Source: Thermoanaerobacterales bacterium | GTDB lineage: Bacteria; Bacillota; Desulfotomaculia; Desulfotomaculales; JASEER01 | Assembly: GCA_030019475.1 (NCBI GenBank) | Contig: JASEER010000004.1 | Coordinates: forward strand, 24,823-88,822 | Direction: 5' to 3' | DNA length: 64,000 bases | Shown: in pieces, positions 1 to 6,902 of the stretch | Position numbering within the stretch: the stretch's first letter is position 1 | Layout of the letters: each line of letters begins with the position of its first letter | Program-made: the position numbers and the translations under genes | Notes under the pieces: generated by a model | What the model saw: the letters and a program-made list of their open reading frames with translations, nothing else | The model's database searches: none | What the model was told of the DNA's origin: nothing

Positions 1-27
1 GCGCCCGAGGATAAGTCGGAGGGACAT
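1..27 (-). CDS. addB: Probable AddB nuclease/helicase subunit, first 9 codons only
   Basis: Only the N-terminus lies in the window. An ATG at 27-25 on the minus strand opens a frame reading MSLRLILGR and runs off the left edge. AddB proteins of Firmicutes typically begin with MSLR.ILGRAGSGKT, whose last part is the P-loop, so the match is suggestive though very short. A purine-rich stretch precedes the ATG, and the gene would start 17 bases after the stop of the upstream ATPase gene. A recombination-repair nuclease would fit beside the SbcCD-like pair. The call rests on nine residues plus context. Confidence 0.5.
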
Positions 28-43
28 GACGCCTTACCCCCTC

Positions 44-1111
44 TTATTGCGGGTCCAAAGGCTTAAGCGGGGCCCGGTGGCACTTGCCGCGGGGATGGGG
101 GGCGGCCACGCCGCCTTCGTCGGCCAGAACGAACACGGTATCGGCCGCCCCGGTCAGGTGCTGATCGTGGGTGGCGACGATGACTTGCCGGTGAAGGTCC
201 TGGGTCACGAGTTTTAAAAAACGGGCAAGGTCAGAGATGTACTGATCGCTGAGGTGCCGGGCCGGTTCATCGAGAATCAGCGGTCCGGGCAGGGGCGGAC
301 GGGCGACGACAAGCATGGAGAGGCGCAGGGCCAGGCCGATCAGGTCCACCAAGCCCCCGCCATGCGCCCGGGCCAGCGGCTCCCCGTCGCACAGCGCGCC
401 GTAAGGTGTCGCCAGAGCAAAGAGGACCGTCGTCTCCCCCTCGGAGCCGTCGCTGTGGATGCGAAAGGAATATCCCACGCCAAAGACAGTCTCCAGCGCG
501 AGATTCACTATCCGCTCTACGGTGGCGTATGTTTGTCTGCGAATCGCGGCGGCCAGCTTCTCCAGGAGAAGGCTTGCCAGGCGGGTCTGTTCCTCGCGGC
601 TCTCGTTCCCCAGTCGGGCGGCCGCTGCGGCGAGGTGGGCCCCCCGCAGCCGGCCGAAAGCGGCGGCACGCTGGGAGACATCTCCCTCCACGAGGAAGGG
701 GGGCGAAAACTGATCGGCCAGATTCGGATTCACCGTTCGACCATGACCGAGGGCTAAAGGGCGCATGCCGTGCGCCGCTAAAACCGCCGGCGGGATGCTC
801 ATCCCATCGTCGGGGACGGTTAAAGGCGCCTGCCCCGGGAGACGCAGGATGTAAGTGAGGTCACCCCCGTGGCGTTCACGGGCAACCATGGCACCGTCGT
901 CAAGAAGCGCGGAGACCCTGCACCAGTAGCTCCCCGCACGCCGAAAGTCGGCGCCCGGCGGATGGTTGAAAAAGAGCCAGCCCAGGGCCCGGATGAGGGC
1001 GCTCTTCCCCTGCTCGGCTTCACCGACGATGACATTCAGTCCGGGCGAGAAAGCGAGCCTTGTATTGCGATGGTTCTGGAAGTTCTCGACGTGCAGGCAG
1101 CTGATGTGCAA
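44..1111 (-). CDS. Compact Rad50/SbcC-like ABC-type ATPase
   Basis: A protein of about 355 residues with an SMC/Rad50-type ATPase fold. Walker A (GEAEQGKS) is at about residues 30-37, a signature-like GGGLVDLIGLALR lies in the second half, Walker B (LILDEP) is near residue 280, and an H-loop VATHDQH follows. The N-terminus HVENFQNH resembles the Rad50/RecF family start (I..FQ.H). Only a short helical stretch joins the two ATPase halves; the roughly 600-residue coiled coil and zinc hook of SbcC are absent. The start is a TTG at 1111-1109, just past the stop of the upstream nuclease gene. The longer upstream frame overlaps that gene out of frame and is not real. By family knowledge it should power a partner nuclease in DNA-end processing; the partner assignment is inferred from the gene order. 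Confidence 0.8.
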   Translation of the reverse strand: MHISCLHVENFQNHRNTRLAFSPGLNVIVGEAEQGKSALIRALGWLFFNHPPGADFRRAGSYWCRVSALLDDGAMVARERHGGDLTYILRLPGQAPLTVPDDGMSIPPAVLAAHGMRPLALGHGRTVNPNLADQFSPPFLVEGDVSQRAAAFGRLRGAHLAAAAARLGNESREEQTRLASLLLEKLAAAIRRQTYATVERIVNLALETVFGVGYSFRIHSDGSEGETTVLFALATPYGALCDGEPLARAHGGGLVDLIGLALRLSMLVVARPPLPGPLILDEPARHLSDQYISDLARFLKLVTQDLHRQVIVATHDQHLTGAADTVFVLADEGGVAAPHPRGKCHRAPLKPLDPQ

Positions 1112-1112
1112 G

Positions 1113-2093
1113 CTAAACGGCCACCTCCCGGCGGGCGGCGGCCAGCAGCCGCAGGGCTTCGTGAACGACTTCCGGGGAGACCCCGTCCTCCTTGGCCTGC
1201 AACACCAGGTCCGTTTCCAGATCATCCGCACCCTCCGGTGCCCCGGCAGACGCACCTGCGGCCAGGCGGCGGAGGGCCTCGCCACAGGCGGCCGCCAGGA
1301 CGCCGGCCTCGGGGTCGATGACCTGTGGACCTGGCAAGGCGCTGGCCAGAGGGATATGGGTGGCCACAGGCAGAGGGCCGGCGTCGAAATCAAGCATGAT
1401 GACCTGCGGGCGGCGCACCAGGTCGGCCGGGTGCGCCGACATTCGCGCCACTGATCCCGGGTTGACAAAAAGCTTGCCCTGGAGGTGGACATCCGGGTAG
1501 CCGAAATGCGCGTGGCTGCCAAGGGTAACGTCGGCCTCGGTAAAGGGCGCGATGTCCGCGATAACGGTATGGGAAGGGCCATGCTCCAGGGGCGCGTCAA
1601 GGAGCATGCCGTGGGCAACGTGAACGGCGACGTCGCAGTCGTTCTTGGTAACGCAGTAATCCAGACGGGGGTCGCGGCGGTCGATGTCCCGGTGAAAGTG
1701 AGTACCCGTCAATTGTATCCGTTGGCGCCCGTCGTCAAGGTAAACGGCCCGGCCCTGGGGCAGCAGGCGTAGATGTCCCAGGCGGGCGAGAAAACCCAGC
1801 ATTGTCCGGCCCATGGTGCCCGGGTCGTAGGCGAAGACGTCATGGTTTCCTGCCACCGCATAGACCGGTGCGCGCAGTGCGGTGAAAAGCGAAAGGAACT
1901 CACCCGCCTCCGACAACGAAGGACAGGGCAAGTCAAAGAAGTCGCCGCCGTGTAGTACGGCCTCAACTCCCAGTTCGTTGGCCAGGGCGACGATCTCCGT
2001 TAGCTTGGCCTTCAGGCTGGCGGCGAAGTCATCTTGCCGGACAGGTGGATTTGTGTTGCGGATATGGGTATCGGTTAGATAAAGGAGTTTCAC
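1113..2093 (-). CDS. SbcD/Mre11-like metallophosphoesterase (DNA repair exonuclease)
   Basis: About 326 residues with all calcineurin-like phosphoesterase motifs: TDTH (D8, H10), GGDFFD (D51, D54), GNHD (N83-D85), AHG, and GSHAHFG followed by VNPGS. These residues bind the two metals in SbcD/Mre11 nucleases. The GTG start at 2093 is preferred because it gives MKLLYLTDTH, the usual family N-terminus, with GAGGTG upstream; a longer frame reaching 2150 lacks a good ribosome site. The stop is one base from the ATPase start, so the two are probably cotranslated as an SbcCD/Mre11-Rad50-like unit acting on DNA ends. The C-terminal 100 residues are less conserved and could be the ATPase-binding part (inference). 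Confidence 0.85.
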   Translation of the reverse strand: MKLLYLTDTHIRNTNPPVRQDDFAASLKAKLTEIVALANELGVEAVLHGGDFFDLPCPSLSEAGEFLSLFTALRAPVYAVAGNHDVFAYDPGTMGRTMLGFLARLGHLRLLPQGRAVYLDDGRQRIQLTGTHFHRDIDRRDPRLDYCVTKNDCDVAVHVAHGMLLDAPLEHGPSHTVIADIAPFTEADVTLGSHAHFGYPDVHLQGKLFVNPGSVARMSAHPADLVRRPQVIMLDFDAGPLPVATHIPLASALPGPQVIDPEAGVLAAACGEALRRLAAGASAGAPEGADDLETDLVLQAKEDGVSPEVVHEALRLLAAARREVAV

Positions 2094-2108
2094 GGGCGCC
2101 GCACCTCG

Positions 2109-2137
2109 CGCGTTTCCTTTTGGCAAAAGGATTCGCG
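2109..2137 (-). promoter_or_regulatory. Inverted repeat just upstream of the sbcD-like gene
   Basis: CGCG-tt-TCCTTTT-ggc-AAAAGGA-tt-CGCG: a 7-bp inner and a 4-bp outer arm separated by a symmetric tt/tt internal loop, ending about 16 bases before the GTG start. It could be a dyad operator or an mRNA hairpin next to the ribosome site. No T-tract follows, so it is not an obvious terminator. Confidence 0.45.
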
Positions 2138-2169
2138 TTGCCGGCGGCAAAGTCCTGCCCCGGTTTTCG

Positions 2170-2187
2170 GGCCCTTTGTAAAGGGCC
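2170..2187. other. Perfect hairpin (GGCCCTTT/AAAGGGCC) after the BON gene
   Basis: An 8-bp perfect inverted repeat with a 2-base loop lies 4 bases past the stop of the BON-domain gene. No run of T follows on the minus strand. It may be a Rho-independent-like pause or an mRNA 3' end stabiliser. Confidence 0.4.
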
Positions 2188-2191
2188 GTTT

Positions 2192-2704
2192 CTAAGCGAG
2201 CGGCCCTTCTTTTTCATTACGGACCTGGGAGTGGAAGATGTTTTCCAGGGTGTCCGGCGCACCGGGCTCGACAATCCTGACGTCGCTGATTACCTCGCGT
2301 ACGCCCCGCCCCTTGGCGGCCGCTTCCCGGGCGGCCTGGATTTCACCGGGATCCTCGGTCCGGCCGACGAGCCGGACAATGCCCCCCTCGACTTTGGCGC
2401 CCACCCGGGCGACATCCAGGCCGCGGGTCTGGGCGAACTCCTCCATGACCTCCTCGAGGACCTCGGCGTCCGTGATCTGACCATCGGTACTGATACTAAC
2501 GTCATTCTCTAGCGCCATGACGCCGGGCAACGCGGCCAGCGCATGGCTCAGTTCCTCTCTTTCGGCAAGGGTATCGACGATACCGGTGACCACGACCCGG
2601 CCGTCGCGGACTTCGGTACGCAGGTGGTAGTTGGCGAACCGGGGATCCTCTTCCAGCAGGTCCTTCGCACGCTCGGCGAGCAAGCGGTCTTTACTTTGCA
2701 CCAA
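2192..2704 (-). CDS. BON-domain protein
   Basis: About 170 residues and predicted soluble. It has repeated BON-like units: residues near 10-75 (RTEVRDGRVVVTGIVDT...LPGVMALENDV) and about 85-150 (VEGGIVRLVGRTEDPGEIQAA...GVREVISDVRI), each with the typical hydrophobic-Gly pattern. BON domains bind phospholipids or envelope components and occur in stress and envelope proteins; no specific role is known here. The TTG at 2704 is chosen because GGGAGGTG lies 9 bases upstream. A GTG at 2716 is in frame, but it would overlap that same Shine-Dalgarno sequence. The gene lies downstream of the sigma/anti-sigma pair on the same strand and could be part of that envelope-stress regulon (inference). Confidence 0.75.
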   Translation of the reverse strand: MVQSKDRLLAERAKDLLEEDPRFANYHLRTEVRDGRVVVTGIVDTLAEREELSHALAALPGVMALENDVSISTDGQITDAEVLEEVMEEFAQTRGLDVARVGAKVEGGIVRLVGRTEDPGEIQAAREAAAKGRGVREVISDVRIVEPGAPDTLENIFHSQVRNEKEGPLA

Positions 2705-2778
2705 TGCCGGCGTCACCTCCCGCCGTTAGTATGCCCGCGGGAGGGAAAGTTAGAAGGCTCGGCCTGCACCGCGCCGGG

Positions 2779-3906
2779 CTACTCTGCAGGCTGGACGGTA
2801 TCCTGATCCGTACCCGTAGCGGCGTCAGGGGCGGGTGCCATGTCAGGAGCCGGGGACGCCGGCTCCTGTTGTCCCCCGGCAGCGGAAGGACCGCCCGCCG
2901 GGGCCGCGCCGGAGAGCGTATTCAGAAAAGAGACCAACTCCGGGGATGCAAGGCGGAGACAGCCGGGGCCGTGGAGCCCCGACACGAGGACGGTTTCCCC
3001 GTACGGGGCACCGATCGCGATTTGCCGGCCGTCCTTAAGATCGATACGGAGTTCATCCAATGGAGGCGGTTCCTCGCTGTAAGACTCGCCGCGCGCGGTG
3101 ACCAGCCATTGCACAATTTGTTCGAGTTCTTCGGGGGTTATCGGGCGGACGCCTTCCTCATCCTTGACATACTTGGCCCCCAAGACCTGGTCGCGCGTCA
3201 GCGCCGGGACGCTGAGGGCGTGCATTTTGTCGCCGGCCGCGCCGTTGCCCGCACGGGCCGTCTGGCTGACGTCCTGCGCCTGCCAGCGGGCTTGGGCCGG
3301 GACGGAAGGAGCGGGCGGCTGCTGTACCCGGGCCGGGCCGGGTCCAGGCGGACGGGAATCGGCGGCGGCCGGGGCGCCCTCCACCGTCAGATCGTTTTCA
3401 GCCATAAGATATAATTCCTCGCGCTGCCCGTTGACTTCGCTTCCCGGGGAATCAACCTTATCGCGCGCAGCGGACGTTCCCGCCGGTGCCGTTTCCGCCG
3501 GCGGCACGCCCGCGCCCTTGCCGGGGGCGGGTTCGGAGGAGGCCAAAGGCGGCAGCCCTCGACTCGTATCATGGCGGAGGCCCGTGCCGATCCCGAAGAT
3601 GAGGCAGACCACGGCGGCCATGGCCACGATGCTTATCCAGGGCCGCTGGTGCCAGTGCGGCCGCGGCGTCCGGTGCACGCTGACCCACAGCCGCTTCCAC
3701 GCCGACTGAACGTCCAACACGTCGGCGTTCAGGGCCGTAACGTAGGCGGCGAGGTGCCGGTCGACCATTCCGGCCAGGGCGCGCAGTTCAGCTTCCTCCT
3801 CCCTGCAGCGGGAGCAGCTATTAAGGTGGTCAACCACCCCGAGGGCGTCAGCAGGCGTCAATTCGCCGTCCACATAGGCCATCAGCGTTCCCTTGTCATG
3901 GCACAT
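2779..3906 (-). CDS. Transmembrane anti-sigma factor with N-terminal zinc finger
   Basis: 375 residues. The N-terminus has the ZAS-type anti-sigma motif H27-x3-C31-x2-C34 preceded by MAYVDGEL. One membrane segment (about residues 91-110, ISIVAMAAVVCLIFGIGTGL) separates a cytoplasmic sigma-binding part from an extracytoplasmic region. That region is a Pro/Ala-rich linker, a small folded-looking domain (about 235-335, containing PPLDELRIDLKDGRQIAIG), and a second Pro/Ala tail. The ATG starts 2 bases after the sigma stop, indicating coupled translation. By family it should hold the upstream ECF sigma factor inactive until an envelope signal arrives. The extracytoplasmic domain was not recognised and may be the sensor. 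Confidence 0.85.
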   Translation of the reverse strand: MCHDKGTLMAYVDGELTPADALGVVDHLNSCSRCREEEAELRALAGMVDRHLAAYVTALNADVLDVQSAWKRLWVSVHRTPRPHWHQRPWISIVAMAAVVCLIFGIGTGLRHDTSRGLPPLASSEPAPGKGAGVPPAETAPAGTSAARDKVDSPGSEVNGQREELYLMAENDLTVEGAPAAADSRPPGPGPARVQQPPAPSVPAQARWQAQDVSQTARAGNGAAGDKMHALSVPALTRDQVLGAKYVKDEEGVRPITPEELEQIVQWLVTARGESYSEEPPPLDELRIDLKDGRQIAIGAPYGETVLVSGLHGPGCLRLASPELVSFLNTLSGAAPAGGPSAAGGQQEPASPAPDMAPAPDAATGTDQDTVQPAE

Positions 3907-3908
3907 AC

Positions 3909-4406
3909 TCAGGCACCCCCCTCGCGGCGGTTATACTCGTCACGAAACCTTGACCGGGCTCTGGCCAGGAGCGTGCCCACCGAGGATGGTTCCACCCCGA
4001 TAATTTCCGCTATCTCGGCGTAACTGTATCCGGAAAAGCGTAGCAAAAGACAGGTCCGGTCACGCCGGGACAGGGTTTCCAGGACGGCACGCACATCCCG
4101 CACCTCTTGCCGGCGTGTGACCGGGTCGACTCCGGCCCGGTTGTGTTCGTCCTCGGCGGCGATCTTCAATTCGCGCCGGCGGCGGTTCTGCTCCTTTTGC
4201 AGGTGCTTGTAAGCCAGATTGACGGCCACCTTCCGCAGCCAGGCCGGAAGGTTATCCTGGTGGCGCGGAGGGTGGGCGTATAGCTTGAGAAAGGTCTCCT
4301 GCGCCAGATCCTCAGCGGTGTCCCGGTTCCCCAGGATATAGGCCAGTTGCCGGAAGATTTCCGGGTAATAACGGTCAAAGATCTGCTGGAATTGCTCCAG
4401 AGTCAG
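3909..4406 (-). CDS. ECF-family RNA polymerase sigma factor (apparent CTG start)
   Basis: 165 residues with sigma region 2 (FDRYYPEIFRQLAYILGNRDTAEDLAQETF...LPAWLRKVAVNLA) and region 4 (LETLSRRDRTCLLLRFSGYSYAEIAEIIGVEPSSVGTLLARAR). The frame is uninterrupted back to an in-frame stop near 4470, but it contains no ATG, GTG or TTG before region 2. A GTG at 4229 would delete all of region 2. A CTG at 4406-4404 gives MTLEQFQQIFDRYY and follows GGGAG by 5 bases, so it is taken as the start. It is cotranscribed with the anti-sigma gene. It probably directs transcription of its own operon, but I could not fix a promoter. Confidence 0.85.
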   Translation of the reverse strand: MTLEQFQQIFDRYYPEIFRQLAYILGNRDTAEDLAQETFLKLYAHPPRHQDNLPAWLRKVAVNLAYKHLQKEQNRRRRELKIAAEDEHNRAGVDPVTRRQEVRDVRAVLETLSRRDRTCLLLRFSGYSYAEIAEIIGVEPSSVGTLLARARSRFRDEYNRREGGA

Positions 4407-4626
4407 ATCGGCTCCCTTGAGAAGTCCTCCCCCTGAGATAGGTCCACACCCCCTGGACCGCTCTCTAGTTATCTAATCGAAATGAGCGGTCGGATGTGAC
4501 GCAACGTGAGAAATTTGGCCGCCCGGCTGATGGAACAGGCACGGCGGGCACAGTAAAGCGGACGCCTCACGCCCGGGGCTGGTGACGTGCCATTCCGGCC
4601 CGAACACGTCAGCCTGTCGGGTGCTC
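4407..4626 (-). other. Intergenic leader of the sigma/anti-sigma operon
   Basis: This stretch of about 220 bases carries no gene. It includes a TGACGTG...CACGTCA dyad near the leuB-like stop, and an A/T-richer patch (about 4470-4515) before the sigma gene that is the likely promoter area. No unambiguous -35/-10 pair could be assigned. Confidence 0.4.
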
Positions 4627-5676
4627 CTATAGATAGCCGACGACAAGATCCCCTACTTCGGACGTTGAATAACCCATCCGGCCCGCGGCAAGGCTCTTGA
4701 GGTTCTTCGCGCAGACCTGCCGGATGCCGTTCTCGACGGCCGACGCCGCCTCCCCCTCTCCAATGTGCTCCAGGAGCAAGGCCAGGGCGCCGATGGCCGC
4801 CAGGGGGTTAATGACATTCTTCCCGGTGTACTTCGGGGCCGAGCCGCCGATGGGCTCAAACATCGAGACGCCATCCGGATTGATGTTGCCGCCGGCGGCG
4901 ATGCCCATCCCGCCCTGGATCATGGCCCCCAGGTCGGTGATGATGTCGCCGAACAGGTTATCCGTGACGATAACGTCAAACCATTCGGGGTTCTTGACCA
5001 TCCACATGGTGATCGCGTCCACGTGGGCATAATCCCGGGTGATGTCGGGGTACTCGGCCCCCACCTCGTTGAAGGCGCGCTCCCAGAGGTTGAAGGCATA
5101 GGTCAGGACGTTGGTCTTGCCGCAGAGGGTCAGTTTCTTCGCCCTGTTACGCTTCCGGCAGTACTCGAAGGCATAGCGCAGGCAGCGCTCAACGCCCTTA
5201 CGGGTATTGATGGACGTCTGAATGGCGACCTCGTCGGGAGTTCCCTTCTTCAGAAAGCCACCGCTCCCCGCGTAAAGGCCCTCGGTGTTCTCCCGGACCA
5301 CGACGAAATCCACATCCTCCGGCCTCTTCCCCTTCAGGGGGCAGTCCACTCCGGGGTACAGCTTGACGGGGCGAAGGTTGATGTACTGGTCGAGGGTAAA
5401 ACGCAAGTGGAGCAGGATACCCTTCTCCAGTATGCCCGGCTTGACGTCGGGGTGGCCAATGGCGCCAAGATAGATGGCGTCGAACTTCTTGAGTTCCTCG
5501 ACGGCATTGTCGGGCAGGACCTCCCCCGTGGTCAGGTAGTGTTCCCCACCCCAGGGAAAAGTGACCGTTTCATAGGCGAAGTTGAATTTACAGGCAACGG
5601 CCTCCAGGACCTTGAGGCCCTGGGCGATCTGCTCGGGGCCCGTACCGTCTCCGGGAATAACGGCGATGCGATGCAT
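4627..5676 (-). CDS. leuB: 3-isopropylmalate/isocitrate dehydrogenase family enzyme
   Basis: 349 residues of the beta-decarboxylating dehydrogenase family: IPGDGTGPE at the N-terminus, LHLRFTLDQYINLRPVKLYPGV (the INLRP element typical of the actinobacterial LeuB/tartrate dehydrogenase branch), ENTEGLYAG, DNLFGDIITDLG (metal-binding aspartates) and EPIGGSAPKYTGKNVINP. By family it oxidises and decarboxylates 3-isopropylmalate or a related 2-hydroxy acid using NAD. The ATG follows AGGAGG by 8 bases. No leuA, leuC or leuD is adjacent, so its substrate is uncertain (isopropylmalate, tartrate/malate or isocitrate). A perfect palindrome just upstream suggests a dedicated regulator. Confidence 0.8.
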   Translation of the reverse strand: MHRIAVIPGDGTGPEQIAQGLKVLEAVACKFNFAYETVTFPWGGEHYLTTGEVLPDNAVEELKKFDAIYLGAIGHPDVKPGILEKGILLHLRFTLDQYINLRPVKLYPGVDCPLKGKRPEDVDFVVVRENTEGLYAGSGGFLKKGTPDEVAIQTSINTRKGVERCLRYAFEYCRKRNRAKKLTLCGKTNVLTYAFNLWERAFNEVGAEYPDITRDYAHVDAITMWMVKNPEWFDVIVTDNLFGDIITDLGAMIQGGMGIAAGGNINPDGVSMFEPIGGSAPKYTGKNVINPLAAIGALALLLEHIGEGEAASAVENGIRQVCAKNLKSLAAGRMGYSTSEVGDLVVGYL

Positions 5677-5699
5677 TAACCAAGCCTCCTGTACCTATC

Positions 5700-5725
5700 A
5701 TAGTATCGTTATTCTTCGATACTAT
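5700..5725. promoter_or_regulatory. Perfect 9-bp dyad upstream of the leuB-like gene
   Basis: ATAGTATCG-8-CGATACTAT, a perfect inverted repeat with an A/T-rich spacer, lies 24-49 bases upstream of the leuB-like ATG, in the divergent region shared with the small plus-strand gene. Its size and symmetry are typical of a TetR- or GntR-like operator. No regulator gene is adjacent. Confidence 0.55.
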
Positions 5726-5833
5726 TCGCCCCCAGCATACCCAACTCCTATCGCGAATGACACAAAATAGCCCCGGAGCAGTCGTTTCGGGGACCGATAC
5801 GCGGCACACACTAGCCCTAAGGAGGGATGACGC

Positions 5834-6076
5834 GTGCGGACGATCCACTTTGATCTGGGGCCCGAGGTGGAAGCGCGCGACTTCGTCCGGTTGGCACGGG
5901 CGTTGCCGCTGGTGGAGCCGGAAGACCGCCTGGAAATAACAATGGAAGCTGCCGACGTCCACCAGGCCGGCCGCGTGTTCACCATGCTGCGTGAAAACGG
6001 TTTCGACTTCCAGCCCAAGGGGAGCCATGAGGGCTTGCTCTATAAGGTTTCGGCCTGGCGAAGAGCCGTTCATTAA
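5834..6076 (+). CDS. Small conserved-looking hypothetical protein
   Basis: 80 residues, acidic/basic mixed, no membrane segment. The GTG start has AAGGAGG 8 bases upstream, which makes expression credible. It starts MRTIHFDLGPEVEARDF and contains VEPEDRLEITMEAADVHQAGRVFTMLRENGFDFQPKG, which reads like a small alpha/beta fold. I do not recognise the family. It is one of few rightward genes, divergent from the leuB-like gene and convergent with the SAM hydrolase gene. A short AACCGCG/CGCGGTT hairpin follows at 6082-6096. Confidence 0.65.
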   Translation: MRTIHFDLGPEVEARDFVRLARALPLVEPEDRLEITMEAADVHQAGRVFTMLRENGFDFQPKGSHEGLLYKVSAWRRAVH

Positions 6077-6081
6077 AACCA

Positions 6082-6096
6082 AACCGCGTCGCGGTT
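6082..6096. terminator. Possible hairpin between convergent genes
   Basis: AACCGCG-t-CGCGGTT directly after the stop of the small plus-strand gene and before the end of the opposing SAM hydrolase gene. No convincing T-tract on either strand, so terminator activity is uncertain. Confidence 0.3.
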
Positions 6097-6131
6097 AAAT
6101 GCCTGCCACGGTCCCGATTTCAGTTCCCGCT

Positions 6132-6902
6132 TTACTCGCCTCGTTCTTGGGGGCCCAAACTCTCCAGTTTTACCCTTGTCCCTACCGACAGGGCGAAGAA
6201 GGGACGCAGCCTTTCCCATGCCGACCCGGCGGGGACGGCGATCTCCAGGGTATCCGCCGACCCGGTGGTGAGCATAGGCTCACCGTACCGCCCGCCGCTG
6301 TAAGAGGGGTGGTAGGGCAGGTCAAGGGTGCCCCCGCCGGACGAGAGCCGGTAGGCTCCGGCGCCGGGAACGGGAGGGATGTTGGTTACAACGTTGCCGA
6401 AGCGGTCGATGTGCACGACCTCCCCTTCCCTTCCGCACCTGTGGAAGCGAAGGACGGTTCCGGGCTCGCTGGGCCTGCCGAGGGATGCCGGGTCCGCGCC
6501 AGCGGCCAGGCGGGCGGCGGCCGGGGCGAAAACATCGCGCCCTTCGAAGGTGCGGCAGGCCTCGAGGGAACGTGGAAGGGCCCAGGCGGAGGTCAGGCCG
6601 TCGTCCTCGGCGGCCGGCAGGAGCAGACCATTGTCCGGCCCGACAAAGAGGTACCGCCGGGTGCGGATGACCAGCGCCTGGCGGTCACCGCCCACCCCCG
6701 GGTCTACAACGGCGCAGAAAACAGCACCCGGCGGGAAATGGCGGTAGGAAGCGAAGAGCAGCCAGGCCCCATCCCGGACGTCCTGCGGCGCTATGTCGTG
6801 CGCCAGGTCAATGACCGGGCAGCCGGGGGCCAAACGGGCGATGACCCCTTTAAGAATGCCCACATAATGGCTGAATCCGAAGTCGGTCAGCAGGACGATC
6901 AC
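6132..6902 (-). CDS. SAM hydrolase (DUF62, S-adenosyl-L-methionine hydroxide adenosyltransferase)
   Basis: 256 residues matching the DUF62 family: N-terminal MIVLLTDFGFSHYVGILKGVI, DLAHDIAPQDVRDGAWLL, CAVVDPGVGGDRQALVIRT and VGPDNGLLLPA, then a C-terminal beta domain (VHIDRFGNVVTNIP). The family is related to SAM fluorinase/chlorinase; its members use water to split SAM into adenosine and methionine. The GTG start overlaps the stop of pdp (GTGA), so the two are translationally coupled. It ends the deoB-pdp unit, which points to a nucleoside salvage or SAM-overflow role (inference). Catalysis is assigned by family, not shown here. Confidence 0.88.
   Translation of the reverse strand: MIVLLTDFGFSHYVGILKGVIARLAPGCPVIDLAHDIAPQDVRDGAWLLFASYRHFPPGAVFCAVVDPGVGGDRQALVIRTRRYLFVGPDNGLLLPAAEDDGLTSAWALPRSLEACRTFEGRDVFAPAAARLAAGADPASLGRPSEPGTVLRFHRCGREGEVVHIDRFGNVVTNIPPVPGAGAYRLSSGGGTLDLPYHPSYSGGRYGEPMLTTGSADTLEIAVPAGSAWERLRPFFALSVGTRVKLESLGPQERGE

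Noticed and set aside
1112..1618. N-terminal extension of the SbcC-like ATPase into the nuclease gene
   Set aside because: It overlaps the conserved nuclease in another frame, is Ser/Arg/Pro-rich like a shadow, and the ATPase family start lies at 1111.
4166..4378. Separate ORF of 70 codons overlapping the sigma factor, suggesting a frameshift splitting the gene
   Set aside because: Translating the region-4 frame upstream gives a continuous region 2 (FDRYYPEIFRQLAYILGN...), so the sigma gene is intact and this ORF is an out-of-frame shadow.
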